This document shows, piece by piece, positions 4,193 to 11,572 of a DNA stretch of 11,572 nucleotides. The position numbers and the translations under genes were made by a program. Origin of the DNA: an uncultured Streptococcus sp. (GTDB lineage Bacteria; Bacillota; Bacilli; Lactobacillales; Streptococcaceae); NCBI GenBank assembly GCA_902470035.1, contig CABREZ010000041.1, forward strand, positions 1 through 11,572, written 5' to 3'. Each line of letters begins with the position of its first letter. Position 1 is the first letter of the stretch. Below the pieces are notes generated by a model. It ran no database searches. It was given only the letters and a program-made list of their open reading frames with translations, and had not been told where the DNA came from.

Positions 4193-6988
4193 CTAGTCTT
4201 CTTCCATCTTTTGAGGTTGATAGGCTATCATTCCTAGACCAATACACAAGCCCAAAACCAGGGTAAGGAAGGTGACTTGCCCACCTATCTGACCAGATAA
4301 GGAAATGGTTTCCCGTAATCCCGATACGGTATAACTCATTGGCAACAGTGGATGAATGATTTGGAAGAAACGATTGGTGAGGGCAAGCGGATAAGTCCCT
4401 GCACTAGAAGCCAGTTGAAGGAGCAAGAGAATCAAAGAGATAAATGCTCCGACCTTGTTGTTCCATGTTGTTAAGGCAGTCACCATGGACATGAAGGTCA
4501 CACTTCCTAACACACAGAGGAAGAGAGTCAAGCTTTCATGGTTTGCCGCCATTCCGAGCAGGTGGACAGCTCCGTAGACCAGGACACCAGCCAAGACAGC
4601 AATCATCCCGTTCACTTCCAATCTCGATTTAAGCCAAGCCCAACGACTTTCTGGATGACGCCCAGATGGCAATTTTGCGAAAATCATATTGGTAGAGAGA
4701 GCCGCGACGAAAAGGGCAACGGATATCATATAAGGTGCCATCCCCACTCCATTCACTGGAACATTGTCATGGTCTGTCTTTGAAAGGGTAATTGGATCTG
4801 ACAATACGCTTGCATTTTCTTTTTCAGTGCTAGCGCTATTTAGTTGGTCCTTAGCTGAACTCAAGCCTTGACTAAGATTCTGACTACCTGTTTGGAGATC
4901 ACCCAAGCCTCCGACAAGAACCTGACCTCCTGTCGCTAATTGACCAGATCCGTCAGCTATTTTAGTTGCTCCATCCGCCAATTGATGAGAACCTGATAGT
5001 AACTGACCTGATTTATCCGATAACTGATCGACTCCTGATACCAGTTGATCAACACCGCTAGCCAAGACTGGTGCTTGAGTATTTAATTGACTGATCCCAC
5101 TAGCTAGCAGTCCAGCGCCTGTTGTTAATTCACTAGACTTACTAGTCAATTGGTTGGCTCCTGAAGCTAATTGATTCATTCCAGCAGTCAGAGTTGGCAT
5201 TTTCCCATTTAGGTCTCCCAATCCTGTTGCTAGTTGATTACTTCCCATTACCAAGTCACCAGATTTCTGCTCCAGTTGACTTGTCCCCGCACTCAATTGA
5301 GTAGCTCCTGCTATCAAGCTACTGCTATTATCCGTAAGCTGACTAGCTCCGCCAGCTAACTGATCCACCCCTGTCGTATAGAGTTGAACGCCCTGGCTAA
5401 GGGTTTGGCTAGCTGGGAGAAGTTGCTCTGTCACTGCTGTCTGCACGGAGCTCAAGCTAGTTGAAAGAGTATTCAAGGTAGACGAAGCTGTTGGCAAGAT
5501 CTGGTTGGCACTTTCTTTTACTGTGGCCAAAGGACTCTCGGTCGTTAAGTTTTCTTGCAAGCCTTGAACAGTGGTCAAAATCGCTTGAGCCGCAGTCTCC
5601 GTGGTACTTGAAGTAGCAGAGACAGCAGCCGTTATTTCTTCCTGTTGCTCAGCTGTCATTGATTGATAGGCAGCAGTAGCTTGAAGATTTGCTAACACCG
5701 AATTGCGGTCAGCCTGTGCAGCTGCTGAAATCCCTTGAGCAGAGGTGGCGATGGTTGCCAAAGCTGTGCTGAGTTGACTAGTATCTCCACTCGTGTTCTG
5801 AATAGCTTCATTTAATTGGGTGAGGCCTGCTGTTAATTGGGCAAGCTGCTCTTGTTGATTTGGTTGCGGAGTGAGTTGTGTGGATAAGGTTTGAATGCCT
5901 GTCTCTAACTGAGACACTCCATTTCTTAAGGCTTCCGATTGACCACTTAATTGACTAGCTCCACCACTAAGAGTAGCAAGCCCTGAGGTATAGCTGGTTA
6001 GGCCAGCCGTCAAATTACTAGCACCAAGATTCAACTGACTGACTCCTTTTGTGTAGGTATCCAGTCCCGTTGAGAGAGTCGTCATCCCTGTATGCAATTG
6101 GCCAATTCCAGAGGCTAACTGTGGCGTTTGACTAGCCATTTGGTTCAAACCATCTCCCAGCTGTCCAACACCAGACGTATAGGTCGTCAGTCCACTACTA
6201 AAGGTAGTAAAACCATCATGAAGTTGCCCAACTCCCGATACGAGGGTGGGAACTTTCTCCTGCATTTGATGAAGACCTGTTCCTAATTGGCTAACTCCAT
6301 TGGTGTAGGCCAAGAGCCCTGTGCTGAGAGTCTGTGCCCCATTGGAAAAAGATAGACTCGAATTGGACAAGGTGGTCAAATGGTCTGTCAGGGTCTGTCC
6401 ACCCTCTTTTAGCTGACCAGCACCGGTCGCCAGCTTCTGGCTTCCTTCCGCTGCTGTTCCCATCCCTGTCTTCAAACTTCCCATCTTTTCAAAAAGAGCG
6501 CTGGTATAGGTTTGGGTGACATTACTAGCAACGGTTTGCTGGATTTTTATCATGGCGGAATCACTCATCTTACCAGCAATAAAGCTATGGCCGCTGGATG
6601 TTTGGTAGGCAATGGTCATCTGTTCCGGATGATTGGTTAAGATAGAAGCAGCTTTAGCAGATAGATCTTTGGGCAAGGTCACCACCATATAGTACTCACC
6701 CTTTTCCAGCCCCTCTTTAGCGGCTCTTTCATCGACAATATGAAAATCCAGGGCATCACTTTTCTCAAAATTGGACACCATGTCTTTTCCGATTGTCAAT
6801 TCTTCTTCCTGATAACGAGCTGGCTGGTCTTGATTGACAACTGCTACTGGCAGGTCCGAAACCTTGCCATAAGGATCCCACATAGAGGATAGAAAGATCA
6901 CATTGTAGAGAGCTGGTATCAAGGCAACCCCTATCATCACAACGATGAAGGTCGGTTTCCTAAAAATCGCTTTCCATTCCTTAAACAT
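4193..6988 (-). CDS. YhgE/Pip domain membrane protein
   Basis: A 931-residue membrane protein of the YhgE/Pip family; the founding member, Lactococcus Pip, is needed for phage infection. The N-terminus (FKEWKAIFRKPTF, membrane segment about 14-34, then LPVAVVNQD) and five C-terminal membrane segments (about residues 745-925) resemble the ABC-2 type permease layout. Between them, about residues 180-720 form a long extracellular region of Gly/Gln/Leu heptads (SGxxQLxxG), broken by a less regular stretch near 385-540. Residues 228-269 and 270-311 are two close 42-residue copies of six heptads. I chose the ATG at 6988, preceded by AAAAGGAG at the right distance. The frame opens at a GTG seven codons earlier, but that overlaps the ribosome site and a putative operator. 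It is divergent from a TetR regulator that probably represses it. Its substrate is unknown. A surface or phage-receptor role is family knowledge only. Confidence 0.9.
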   Translation of the reverse strand: MFKEWKAIFRKPTFIVVMIGVALIPALYNVIFLSSMWDPYGKVSDLPVAVVNQDQPARYQEEELTIGKDMVSNFEKSDALDFHIVDERAAKEGLEKGEYYMVVTLPKDLSAKAASILTNHPEQMTIAYQTSSGHSFIAGKMSDSAMIKIQQTVASNVTQTYTSALFEKMGSLKTGMGTAAEGSQKLATGAGQLKEGGQTLTDHLTTLSNSSLSFSNGAQTLSTGLLAYTNGVSQLGTGLHQMQEKVPTLVSGVGQLHDGFTTFSSGLTTYTSGVGQLGDGLNQMASQTPQLASGIGQLHTGMTTLSTGLDTYTKGVSQLNLGASNLTAGLTSYTSGLATLSGGASQLSGQSEALRNGVSQLETGIQTLSTQLTPQPNQQEQLAQLTAGLTQLNEAIQNTSGDTSQLSTALATIATSAQGISAAAQADRNSVLANLQATAAYQSMTAEQQEEITAAVSATSSTTETAAQAILTTVQGLQENLTTESPLATVKESANQILPTASSTLNTLSTSLSSVQTAVTEQLLPASQTLSQGVQLYTTGVDQLAGGASQLTDNSSSLIAGATQLSAGTSQLEQKSGDLVMGSNQLATGLGDLNGKMPTLTAGMNQLASGANQLTSKSSELTTGAGLLASGISQLNTQAPVLASGVDQLVSGVDQLSDKSGQLLSGSHQLADGATKIADGSGQLATGGQVLVGGLGDLQTGSQNLSQGLSSAKDQLNSASTEKENASVLSDPITLSKTDHDNVPVNGVGMAPYMISVALFVAALSTNMIFAKLPSGRHPESRWAWLKSRLEVNGMIAVLAGVLVYGAVHLLGMAANHESLTLFLCVLGSVTFMSMVTALTTWNNKVGAFISLILLLLQLASSAGTYPLALTNRFFQIIHPLLPMSYTVSGLRETISLSGQIGGQVTFLTLVLGLCIGLGMIAYQPQKMEED
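6056..6307 (-). repeat. Two tandem 42-residue coding repeats in the Pip-like gene
   Basis: Residues 228-269 and 270-311 of the protein align without gaps as six heptads each, both starting YT(N/S)GV(S/G)QLG and ending GL(T/D)T. The next 21 residues start the same way and then diverge. The DNA copies differ substantially, so this is an old duplication rather than an unstable tract. Confidence 0.7.
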
Positions 6989-7001
6989 TTTTGTCTCCTT
7001 T

Positions 7002-7018
7002 TTATACACATTGTCTAA
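7002..7018. promoter_or_regulatory. Probable TetR-regulator operator 1
   Basis: TTATACACATTGTCTAA is an imperfect palindrome and is 16/17 identical to the reverse complement of the site at 7079-7095. It lies between the predicted minus-strand -10 and the ribosome-binding site of the Pip-like gene, where bound repressor would block transcription. Confidence 0.7.
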
Positions 7019-7034
7019 TTTTTTGATATAATTG

Positions 7035-7040
7035 ATTATA
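7035..7040 (-). promoter_or_regulatory. -10 of the Pip-like gene
   Basis: The minus strand reads a perfect TATAAT here. A weak -35 (TTGCGG) lies 16 bases upstream, around 7057-7062. The start site would fall about 40 bases before the ATG at 6988. Confidence 0.6.
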
Positions 7041-7078
7041 CAGTTCTTTTTAAAAACCGCAAGTTAAAAAACTAATTT

Positions 7079-7095
7079 TTAGACACTGTGTATAA
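7079..7095. promoter_or_regulatory. Probable TetR-regulator operator 2, overlapping the regulator's -10
   Basis: TTAGACACTGTGTATAA is a near-palindrome (TTA-ACAC/GTGT-TAA) and the inverted twin of the site at 7002-7018. Its right end is part of a perfect TATAAT at 7091-7096, the likely -10 of the regulator gene, so binding would shut off the regulator's own promoter. The -35 is weak. Confidence 0.7.
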
Positions 7096-7121
7096 TTTTG
7101 TTCATAAAAAGGGAGACTAAA

Positions 7122-7658
7122 ATGGTTACCGAAAGCAATAAGCGAATAAAAACAAAACGGATCATCCAGGAAGCCATGATTGACCTCCTTCATAGAGAGT
7201 CCTTTGATGAGATTTCAACCGTTCAGTTGGCAAAAGAAGCCGGTATCAGCCGGAGTAGCTTCTATACCCACTACCGCGATAAGTACGATATGATTGAGCG
7301 CTACCAACAGGAATTTTTCCACAAAGTCGAATACATCTTCGACAAACAGCAAAATGATAAACACCAAGCTGTTACCGAAGTTTTCGAATTTCTCACCAAG
7401 GAGCCCCTCTTTGCTGTCCTTCTAACCGAGAATGGGACAAAAGAAATTCAATCTTTCTTGCGGTACAAGCTACAAGTTCTACTCGTCGATAGCTTGCAAG
7501 AGCGTTATGGCCATCGATCTTTGACCGAAATCGAGAGAGACTATAGTTCTGTCTACCTCACCAATGCCTTCTTTGGAGTCTGTCAAATGTGGGTGGCGCG
7601 TGGTCAAAAAGAAAGCCCCCAACAAATGGCGGACTTCCTATTAAAAATGCTGGAATAG
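7122..7658 (+). CDS. TetR/AcrR family transcriptional regulator
   Basis: A 178-residue one-component repressor. Residues 8-53 form the TetR DNA-binding domain (KRIKTKRIIQEAMIDLL, then a helix-turn-helix around 31-50 with VQLAKEAGISRSSFYTHY). Residues 55-178 are an all-helical ligand-binding and dimerisation domain resembling the C-terminal type found in YhgD-like regulators that sit next to yhgE genes. I chose the ATG at 7122, which has GGGAG six bases upstream; the frame runs back to a TTG at 7098 that lies within the promoter. It is divergent from the Pip-like gene, with twin palindromes in the gap, so it probably represses both that gene and itself. The inducing ligand is unknown. Confidence 0.9.
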   Translation: MVTESNKRIKTKRIIQEAMIDLLHRESFDEISTVQLAKEAGISRSSFYTHYRDKYDMIERYQQEFFHKVEYIFDKQQNDKHQAVTEVFEFLTKEPLFAVLLTENGTKEIQSFLRYKLQVLLVDSLQERYGHRSLTEIERDYSSVYLTNAFFGVCQMWVARGQKESPQQMADFLLKMLE

Positions 7659-7680
7659 AAAAGAGACCTCGGTCTCTTTT
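7659..7680. terminator. Bidirectional terminator between the regulator and comB
   Basis: AAAAGAGACC at 7659-7668 and GGTCTCTTTT at 7671-7680 form a hairpin starting one base after the regulator's stop codon. T's on both strands let it serve the plus-strand regulator and the minus-strand comAB operon. Confidence 0.8.
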
Positions 7681-7694
7681 TATGTTATGTTTCT

Positions 7695-9053
7695 TTAGTT
7701 CCCCGCTCCTAAAAATTGATCCACAAAGAAACTGAAGTAAGATTTCTCTCCTGTAATCAGGACACACTTCCCTTCCAATCCATATCGTAGGAGTTTTGCC
7801 TCCTGATCCTTGAGACGAAGAACTCCCTCTATTTTGAAAAAGTTCCCCTGTTCTGTCCGAGTGGCACTCGAAGCAATTGAGCTAATACAGGCCTCTAGCG
7901 TAATTGGTTTTTGTTTACTTCCCTGTGTGCTAAAGCGAATCCGATCACCTACATGAATCGTGGCTATATCTTTTGAAGGAATATAGGTAACAATCTTGAC
8001 TTCTTTTTCTTTCTGAATGAGTGGATAAACTTGAGCCAAAGGAGTGCCTTCCGCTACAATACTCGCTCCTTTTGTTTCATCATTCAAATGAATCACCCCT
8101 TCATCCTTGGCTAGAATCCGAGTCTTCTGAAGAAGATTTTCTTGTGTTTTTAACTTACTGTCTAAATCTGCAATTTGCTGAGAAAGAAGCAACAAATCCT
8201 GTCCAACTTTACTCAGCTGTTGAGCTTTCAGAGAGGCTATTTGACTATCTAAGCTGGTTGAAAAAGCTTGTTGGCTTCCGGATCCCGCATATTGGATTCG
8301 ATAATTAGAAATACTCGCCTCTAACTGCTGGATTTGACTATCTAGCTGACTGATAAAAGAAGCTTGTGCCTGAGCGTTTTCTTCTCCATGTGGTTGCTGA
8401 GCGTAACTCTGGTAGAGAGAATAAAGTGGATGAGTCGCATCCAGACTTCTTCCCTCTAGTAGAGCTGATTTTAGACTATGGTAATCAGCTAATCGTTTCT
8501 CCTGGTCTTGGATAGCTTGGCCGATTTCTGCTTGACTGGAACTTGTACTGGCATTTTGAGAAGCAATGGTTGCATTTTGTTGATGGGCTTGCGCTTGGAG
8601 AATCGCTATTTGTTGCTGGTAATCCTTAAACAGCTGGTCATACCCAAAATGCTCATTTCCTGTAAACTGACTCTCCCCGGTCTCAATGCTCGTTTTCAAC
8701 AATTTTAATTGTTCCTCCTGTTTCTTTAAGAGGTCTAGTTGTTGCGTCAAGCTCATTCCTTGTTGTTTTTCCTGATCCTCCTGGTATTCTACCAAGATTT
8801 CGCCCTTCTTAATCTCTTTATTTTCCTTCAAATGGTTGACTTGAATGGGAGAATTACTCGTTGACTGGATTTGGTCCACCACGCGCGTAGCTTCAATCGT
8901 CCCGCGACTAGACAAGGTCACTTCCTTCTTGGCAAAGACAGAGAAACCGACAACAAACAGTAGTAAAAGAAAACAAGGGACTACCCATAAACTAGCAAAA
9001 TTATGGAAACGTTTCTGATAGAATTCTGCACTTTCAAAATATTTTTCGTTCAT
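7695..9053 (-). CDS. comB: ComB, accessory protein of the competence-peptide exporter
   Basis: A 452-residue HlyD-type adaptor that spans the membrane once and works with ComA to export double-glycine peptides. It aligns through its length with pneumococcal ComB as I recall it (449 residues). Shared blocks include FESAEFYQKRFHNF, the membrane helix at 21-41, IQSTSNSPIQVNHLKENK, ASQNASTSSSQAEIG, YRIQYAGSGSQQA and GNFFKIE. Residues about 95-325 form a long Gln-rich coiled coil, and the C-terminal part holds the beta-barrel-like segment ending in KSYFSFFVDQFL. Two ATGs stand in tandem; I chose the second (9053) because it lines up with the pneumococcal start. The ribosome site is a modest GAGAG close by, with AGGAG further away. 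It lies about 30 bases after comA and is surely co-transcribed. Confidence 0.93.
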   Translation of the reverse strand: MNEKYFESAEFYQKRFHNFASLWVVPCFLLLLFVVGFSVFAKKEVTLSSRGTIEATRVVDQIQSTSNSPIQVNHLKENKEIKKGEILVEYQEDQEKQQGMSLTQQLDLLKKQEEQLKLLKTSIETGESQFTGNEHFGYDQLFKDYQQQIAILQAQAHQQNATIASQNASTSSSQAEIGQAIQDQEKRLADYHSLKSALLEGRSLDATHPLYSLYQSYAQQPHGEENAQAQASFISQLDSQIQQLEASISNYRIQYAGSGSQQAFSTSLDSQIASLKAQQLSKVGQDLLLLSQQIADLDSKLKTQENLLQKTRILAKDEGVIHLNDETKGASIVAEGTPLAQVYPLIQKEKEVKIVTYIPSKDIATIHVGDRIRFSTQGSKQKPITLEACISSIASSATRTEQGNFFKIEGVLRLKDQEAKLLRYGLEGKCVLITGEKSYFSFFVDQFLGAGN

Positions 9054-9083
9054 CATACTCTCTTTTTTTCTCCTAGTCCTCTC

Positions 9084-11237
9084 TTAACAAGTAACCAAAT
9101 GGCTGTAATAGCCATTCTTTTTCAGTAGTTCTTCATGGCTGCCCTCTTCCTTCAGACGACCTTGGTCCATGAGGAAGACTCTTTCAGACCGTTCTGCAAT
9201 CGTTAACCGATGGGCGATAAAGATAATGGTTTTATCTAAGGCCATCAAGCGGTCCACAATTTTCTTCTCCGTCAAGATGTCCAAGCTACTGGTCGCTTCA
9301 TCCAAAATCAAAATCGGAGCGTCCGTTAATAAGGCACGCGCCAAGGCAATCCGTTGCCGTTGACCACCAGAGATTCCCATGCCATCCGTAGTCAATTCCG
9401 TTTGGTAATTGAGGGGCATACGCTCAATGTCTTCTCGAATTCCTGCGATTTCAACAGCGTGCAAGATATCTTCCTGACTGGTTCCTTCCCGCGCTCCCAG
9501 TAACAAGTTCTCTAAAATCGTACCATTAAAGACATAGGGCTGCTGGGGTAAATAATTGATTTGCTGGCGGAGCAAGGTCTTATCCACTTGCTGGATATCC
9601 GTCCCTCCCAGTCGAATCGTTCCTTTATTGGGTTGGTAGAAATTCACCATCATCTTCGCTAGCGTGGTTTTTCCAGAACCGGAAATACCGACAAAACTCA
9701 CCTTGCTCCCTTTTTTGATCTTTAAGTTAATATCTGTTAAAACATTGGCTCCAAAACCGTACTTGTAGTCTACTCCCTCAAAAACCAGATCACCATCGAG
9801 AGCCTCACGCTCTTGAAGGGGCTTCTTCTCTGCGAACTCAGAGTCTATCAAATAGACTTCATTCAGACGGGTATTGGCTACTCGAGCTGCTTGAAGTTTG
9901 GTTTGGAGGTTGATCAAATTCTCTAGAGGTCCTGTGAAATAAACAAGGAGAGTGTTGTAGGTGATCAACTGCCCCAAGCTCAATTCTTGCTTCATGACCA
10001 AATGAGCTCCCATCCACAAGACCAAAACATTCAAAATCAACTGGGCCAAGTGCTTGAGCCCCTTTTGCAGACTCTCCGCCTTGCTCATGGCAAAGGACTT
10101 CTTGAGATAGTCCACAAATTCTGAGTCAATCTTTTGATAACGACTACGCTCACTGGTCAGAGACTTGATGGTTTCGATCCCATTGATATCTTCGATTATG
10201 GAAGACGACAAGACACTATTGGCTTCCATGGTTTCATTATTTAAGCGCTCAAAAGGCTTCATAAAGGCAAAAATAATGACCGCATAAATCGGTAGCAAGA
10301 GAATGGTCAAGAAAAAGAGGTGAGCATTTTGGCTAAACAGGACTACTGATAAAATCAAAACAATGGACAGATCCAAAAAGATTGAAAGCAGCGTACTAGC
10401 CAGAGCATCGATAATCCGGTTGGCATCTGTAAACCGCGACACCACTTCTCCTGTCCGTCGAGTTGCAAAGAAACTCATAGGCAACTGAAAAACATGCTTA
10501 ATATAGGACAGAATGACATCAATAGACAAACGTTGACCTAAAACAAGAAGCAAGTAATCTTGCGCATAGGTCAGAACCTGCTGTAAGATGTAAACCACGA
10601 TCAAACCTAGTGAAATCACACTCAGGGTCTGCTTCATCTGATCAGGCACATAGGTATCAATAATCGATTGTAAGTAGTAAGAACCCACAATATTGATGAG
10701 GGTTACCAATAACGTTGCAAGAACAATATGAAGGACTAATTGCCGCTGTTTAAACAAAAGAGGGACAAAGTCTAGGAGCCCATTTTTCTTTTCTTTACTC
10801 GGTTGATAGGCTGGAGTCGGGGCCAGGGCAATGACAATCCCTGTCCATTCCTTTTCAAACTCTTCGATCGTCAATTTGGTCATCTTTACCTTCGGATCTG
10901 GATCTGCTATGTAAAGATACTTTTTATCTTTCTTATAGACTACGTAATAGTGAGGGAGACGCCCATCCTTGATCACGTGGACAATCAATGGATAGGTCAC
11001 TCCTTCCAAGTCAAAAAGTGTGCGGTCTGCTCGGAAGGCGCGTGTCTCAAATCCCAACTCCTCAGCCACCTTGACCATACCTAAGGCGGTCGTTCCATCT
11101 GCAGTCGTTTTTGCCTTCTCCCTCAGACTAGCTAAAGAATAGTATGATCCATAGTAACCAAAGACCATGGCTAAAGCTGCAACACCGCAATCTCTCATGT
11201 CAACTTGTTGGCGATAATGTTTTTTCTTAAATCCCAT
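9084..11237 (-). CDS. comA: ComA, C39-peptidase ABC exporter for competence peptide
   Basis: A 717-residue exporter that cleaves the double-glycine leader of a peptide precursor and pumps out the mature peptide. Residues 1-150 are the C39 cysteine peptidase, with Cys17 in QVDMRDCG, His96 in LPHYYVV and Asp112 in ADPDP. Residues about 160-450 are the transmembrane domain, containing GSYYLQSIIDTYVPDQ and SFFATRRTGE. Residues 480-717 are the ATPase: Walker A GISGSGKTT at 517-525, signature ISGGQ at 622-626, Walker B ILILDE at 642-647 and the switch His676. Length and active residues equal those of pneumococcal ComA, so it should be active. The ATG at 11237 (AAAGGG five bases upstream) gives the standard length; the frame opens five codons earlier. 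ComB follows directly. The comC peptide gene is not in this window. ComA-type exporters can also handle bacteriocin-inducing peptides, which I cannot test here. Confidence 0.96.
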   Translation of the reverse strand: MGFKKKHYRQQVDMRDCGVAALAMVFGYYGSYYSLASLREKAKTTADGTTALGMVKVAEELGFETRAFRADRTLFDLEGVTYPLIVHVIKDGRLPHYYVVYKKDKKYLYIADPDPKVKMTKLTIEEFEKEWTGIVIALAPTPAYQPSKEKKNGLLDFVPLLFKQRQLVLHIVLATLLVTLINIVGSYYLQSIIDTYVPDQMKQTLSVISLGLIVVYILQQVLTYAQDYLLLVLGQRLSIDVILSYIKHVFQLPMSFFATRRTGEVVSRFTDANRIIDALASTLLSIFLDLSIVLILSVVLFSQNAHLFFLTILLLPIYAVIIFAFMKPFERLNNETMEANSVLSSSIIEDINGIETIKSLTSERSRYQKIDSEFVDYLKKSFAMSKAESLQKGLKHLAQLILNVLVLWMGAHLVMKQELSLGQLITYNTLLVYFTGPLENLINLQTKLQAARVANTRLNEVYLIDSEFAEKKPLQEREALDGDLVFEGVDYKYGFGANVLTDINLKIKKGSKVSFVGISGSGKTTLAKMMVNFYQPNKGTIRLGGTDIQQVDKTLLRQQINYLPQQPYVFNGTILENLLLGAREGTSQEDILHAVEIAGIREDIERMPLNYQTELTTDGMGISGGQRQRIALARALLTDAPILILDEATSSLDILTEKKIVDRLMALDKTIIFIAHRLTIAERSERVFLMDQGRLKEEGSHEELLKKNGYYSHLVTC

Positions 11238-11280
11238 AAGAACCCTTTCCAATCGTTTGTTTCATCTTAACAAAAAGGAC

Positions 11281-11330
11281 TATCTAAGAAGAAAAAATCG
11301 CTATTTGGTTCATTATTTTAGGTATTTGGT
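11281..11330 (-). promoter_or_regulatory. ComE-like direct repeat and promoter of comAB
   Basis: On the minus strand ACCAAATA occurs twice, at 11323-11330 and 11302-11309, with a period of exactly 21 bases. Two 9-bp units separated by 12 bases is the spacing of the pneumococcal ComE site, though the sequence differs from ACANTTCAG. The proximal copy covers the expected -35. TAGATA at 11281-11286 would be the -10, putting the start about 40 bases before the comA ATG. Most likely this is where the species' own ComE-type regulator activates comAB. Confidence 0.6.
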
Positions 11331-11478
11331 CATAAAAATATCGAAATCAGGAGAGTTGTTATCTATTTTGAAAAAGAAAAAACGCCTATTTTTACAGACG
11401 GTCATTTCTTTCTATGAAGGAAACTTAGGGAGCAAATAGGTGAGCAAAGCCAGAAAACAAGGTTTAAAGACAAAACAA
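11331..11478. other. Intergenic stretch without recognisable genes
   Basis: AT-rich DNA between the comAB promoter and the rpsD terminator. A short plus-strand reading frame crosses it (11257-11439), but its product is only Lys/Tyr-rich, has no ribosome site and runs across the comAB promoter, so I do not call it. A 7-bp inverted pair, CCTATTT at 11385-11391 and AAATAGG at 11434-11440, is the only visible structure. Confidence 0.5.
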
Positions 11479-11500
11479 AAAGCCCACTGTTGTAGGCTTT
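11479..11500 (-). terminator. rpsD terminator
   Basis: On the minus strand AAAGCCTAC and GTGGGCTTT form a 9-bp stem (one G-T pair) around AACA, followed by TTTTTGTTTTG. It lies 20 bases after the rpsD stop codon and ends that transcript before the comAB promoter. Confidence 0.85.
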
Positions 11501-11520
11501 CTGCAAGTTTTTTCTTGAAA

Positions 11521-11572
11521 TTAAAGCATTTTGTTGTAGAATTCAACGACAAGTGCTTCGTTGATTTCTGGG
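11521..11572 (-). CDS. rpsD: 30S ribosomal protein S4, 3' end only
   Basis: The minus strand encodes PEINEALVVEFYNKML followed by TAA, the well-conserved C-terminus of ribosomal protein S4 in streptococci. S4 binds 16S rRNA and begins assembly of the small subunit. The rest of the gene lies beyond the right edge. It has its own terminator, so it is a transcription unit separate from comAB. Confidence 0.9.
   Translation of the reverse strand, partial: PEINEALVVEFYNKML

Noticed and set aside
4800..6450. CRISPR-like or tandem DNA repeat array suggested by repeating short words
   Set aside because: The repetition comes from protein heptads in the Pip-like gene. The DNA units vary and there are no unique spacers.
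7098..7121. Upstream TTG start for the TetR regulator
   Set aside because: It lies immediately after the -10, where the transcript has barely begun. The ATG at 7122 has a good ribosome site and the normal family start.
11257..11439. Plus-strand 60-codon reading frame upstream of comA
   Set aside because: No ribosome site, low-complexity Lys-rich product, and it covers the comAB promoter repeat. It is best explained as chance in AT-rich DNA.
11385..11440. CCTATTT/AAATAGG inverted pair as a second terminator or small RNA
   Set aside because: Seven base pairs around a 42-base loop is too weak, although T's follow on the minus strand. The rpsD terminator is already clear.

Overview
The window comes from a low-GC Gram-positive coccus, almost certainly a Streptococcus of the mitis/sanguinis group. 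The strongest evidence is a comA-comB pair whose products read closely like pneumococcal ComA and ComB from end to end. ComA has the same 717-residue length, with Cys17, His96 and Asp112 in the same positions. The last codons of rpsD (ribosomal protein S4), two streptococcal-type lipoproteins and a multi-hairpin intergenic repeat fit this. I cannot fix the species from sequence alone.

Region 1 (1-3301) is an accessory-looking block bracketed by two direct copies of a structured repeat (1-153 and 3149-3301, 149 of 153 bases identical by eye). Between them lie a two-gene operon on the minus strand and one divergent gene on the plus strand. The operon encodes a VTC-type polyphosphate polymerase domain protein and, overlapping it, a DUF4956 membrane protein. 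The divergent gene encodes a beta-helix carbohydrate-binding lipoprotein with a glycine-rich tail. The shared upstream region holds an exact CiaR-type direct repeat and a second set of four 11-bp-phased half-sites, an arrangement typical of OmpR-family response regulators. Together these look like a machine that makes, and perhaps exports or displays, an anionic polymer. That function is inferred.

Region 2 (3302-4162) holds a strong orphan terminator, a second lipoprotein gene with a Ser/Lys/Glu-rich linker, and a bidirectional terminator.

Region 3 (4193-7680) is a divergent pair: a 931-residue YhgE/Pip-type membrane protein on the minus strand and a TetR-family regulator on the plus strand. 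Their intergenic region carries two near-identical 17-bp palindromes in inverted orientation, one near each promoter. They are the obvious operators by which the regulator would control both genes.

Region 4 (7695-11330) is the minus-strand comA-comB operon, the C39-peptidase ABC exporter and its accessory protein. In pneumococcus they mature and secrete the competence peptide. Upstream of comA is an 8-bp direct repeat with a 21-bp period, the spacing used by ComE, but with a sequence unlike the pneumococcal one. The window ends in the rpsD terminator and the 3' end of rpsD.
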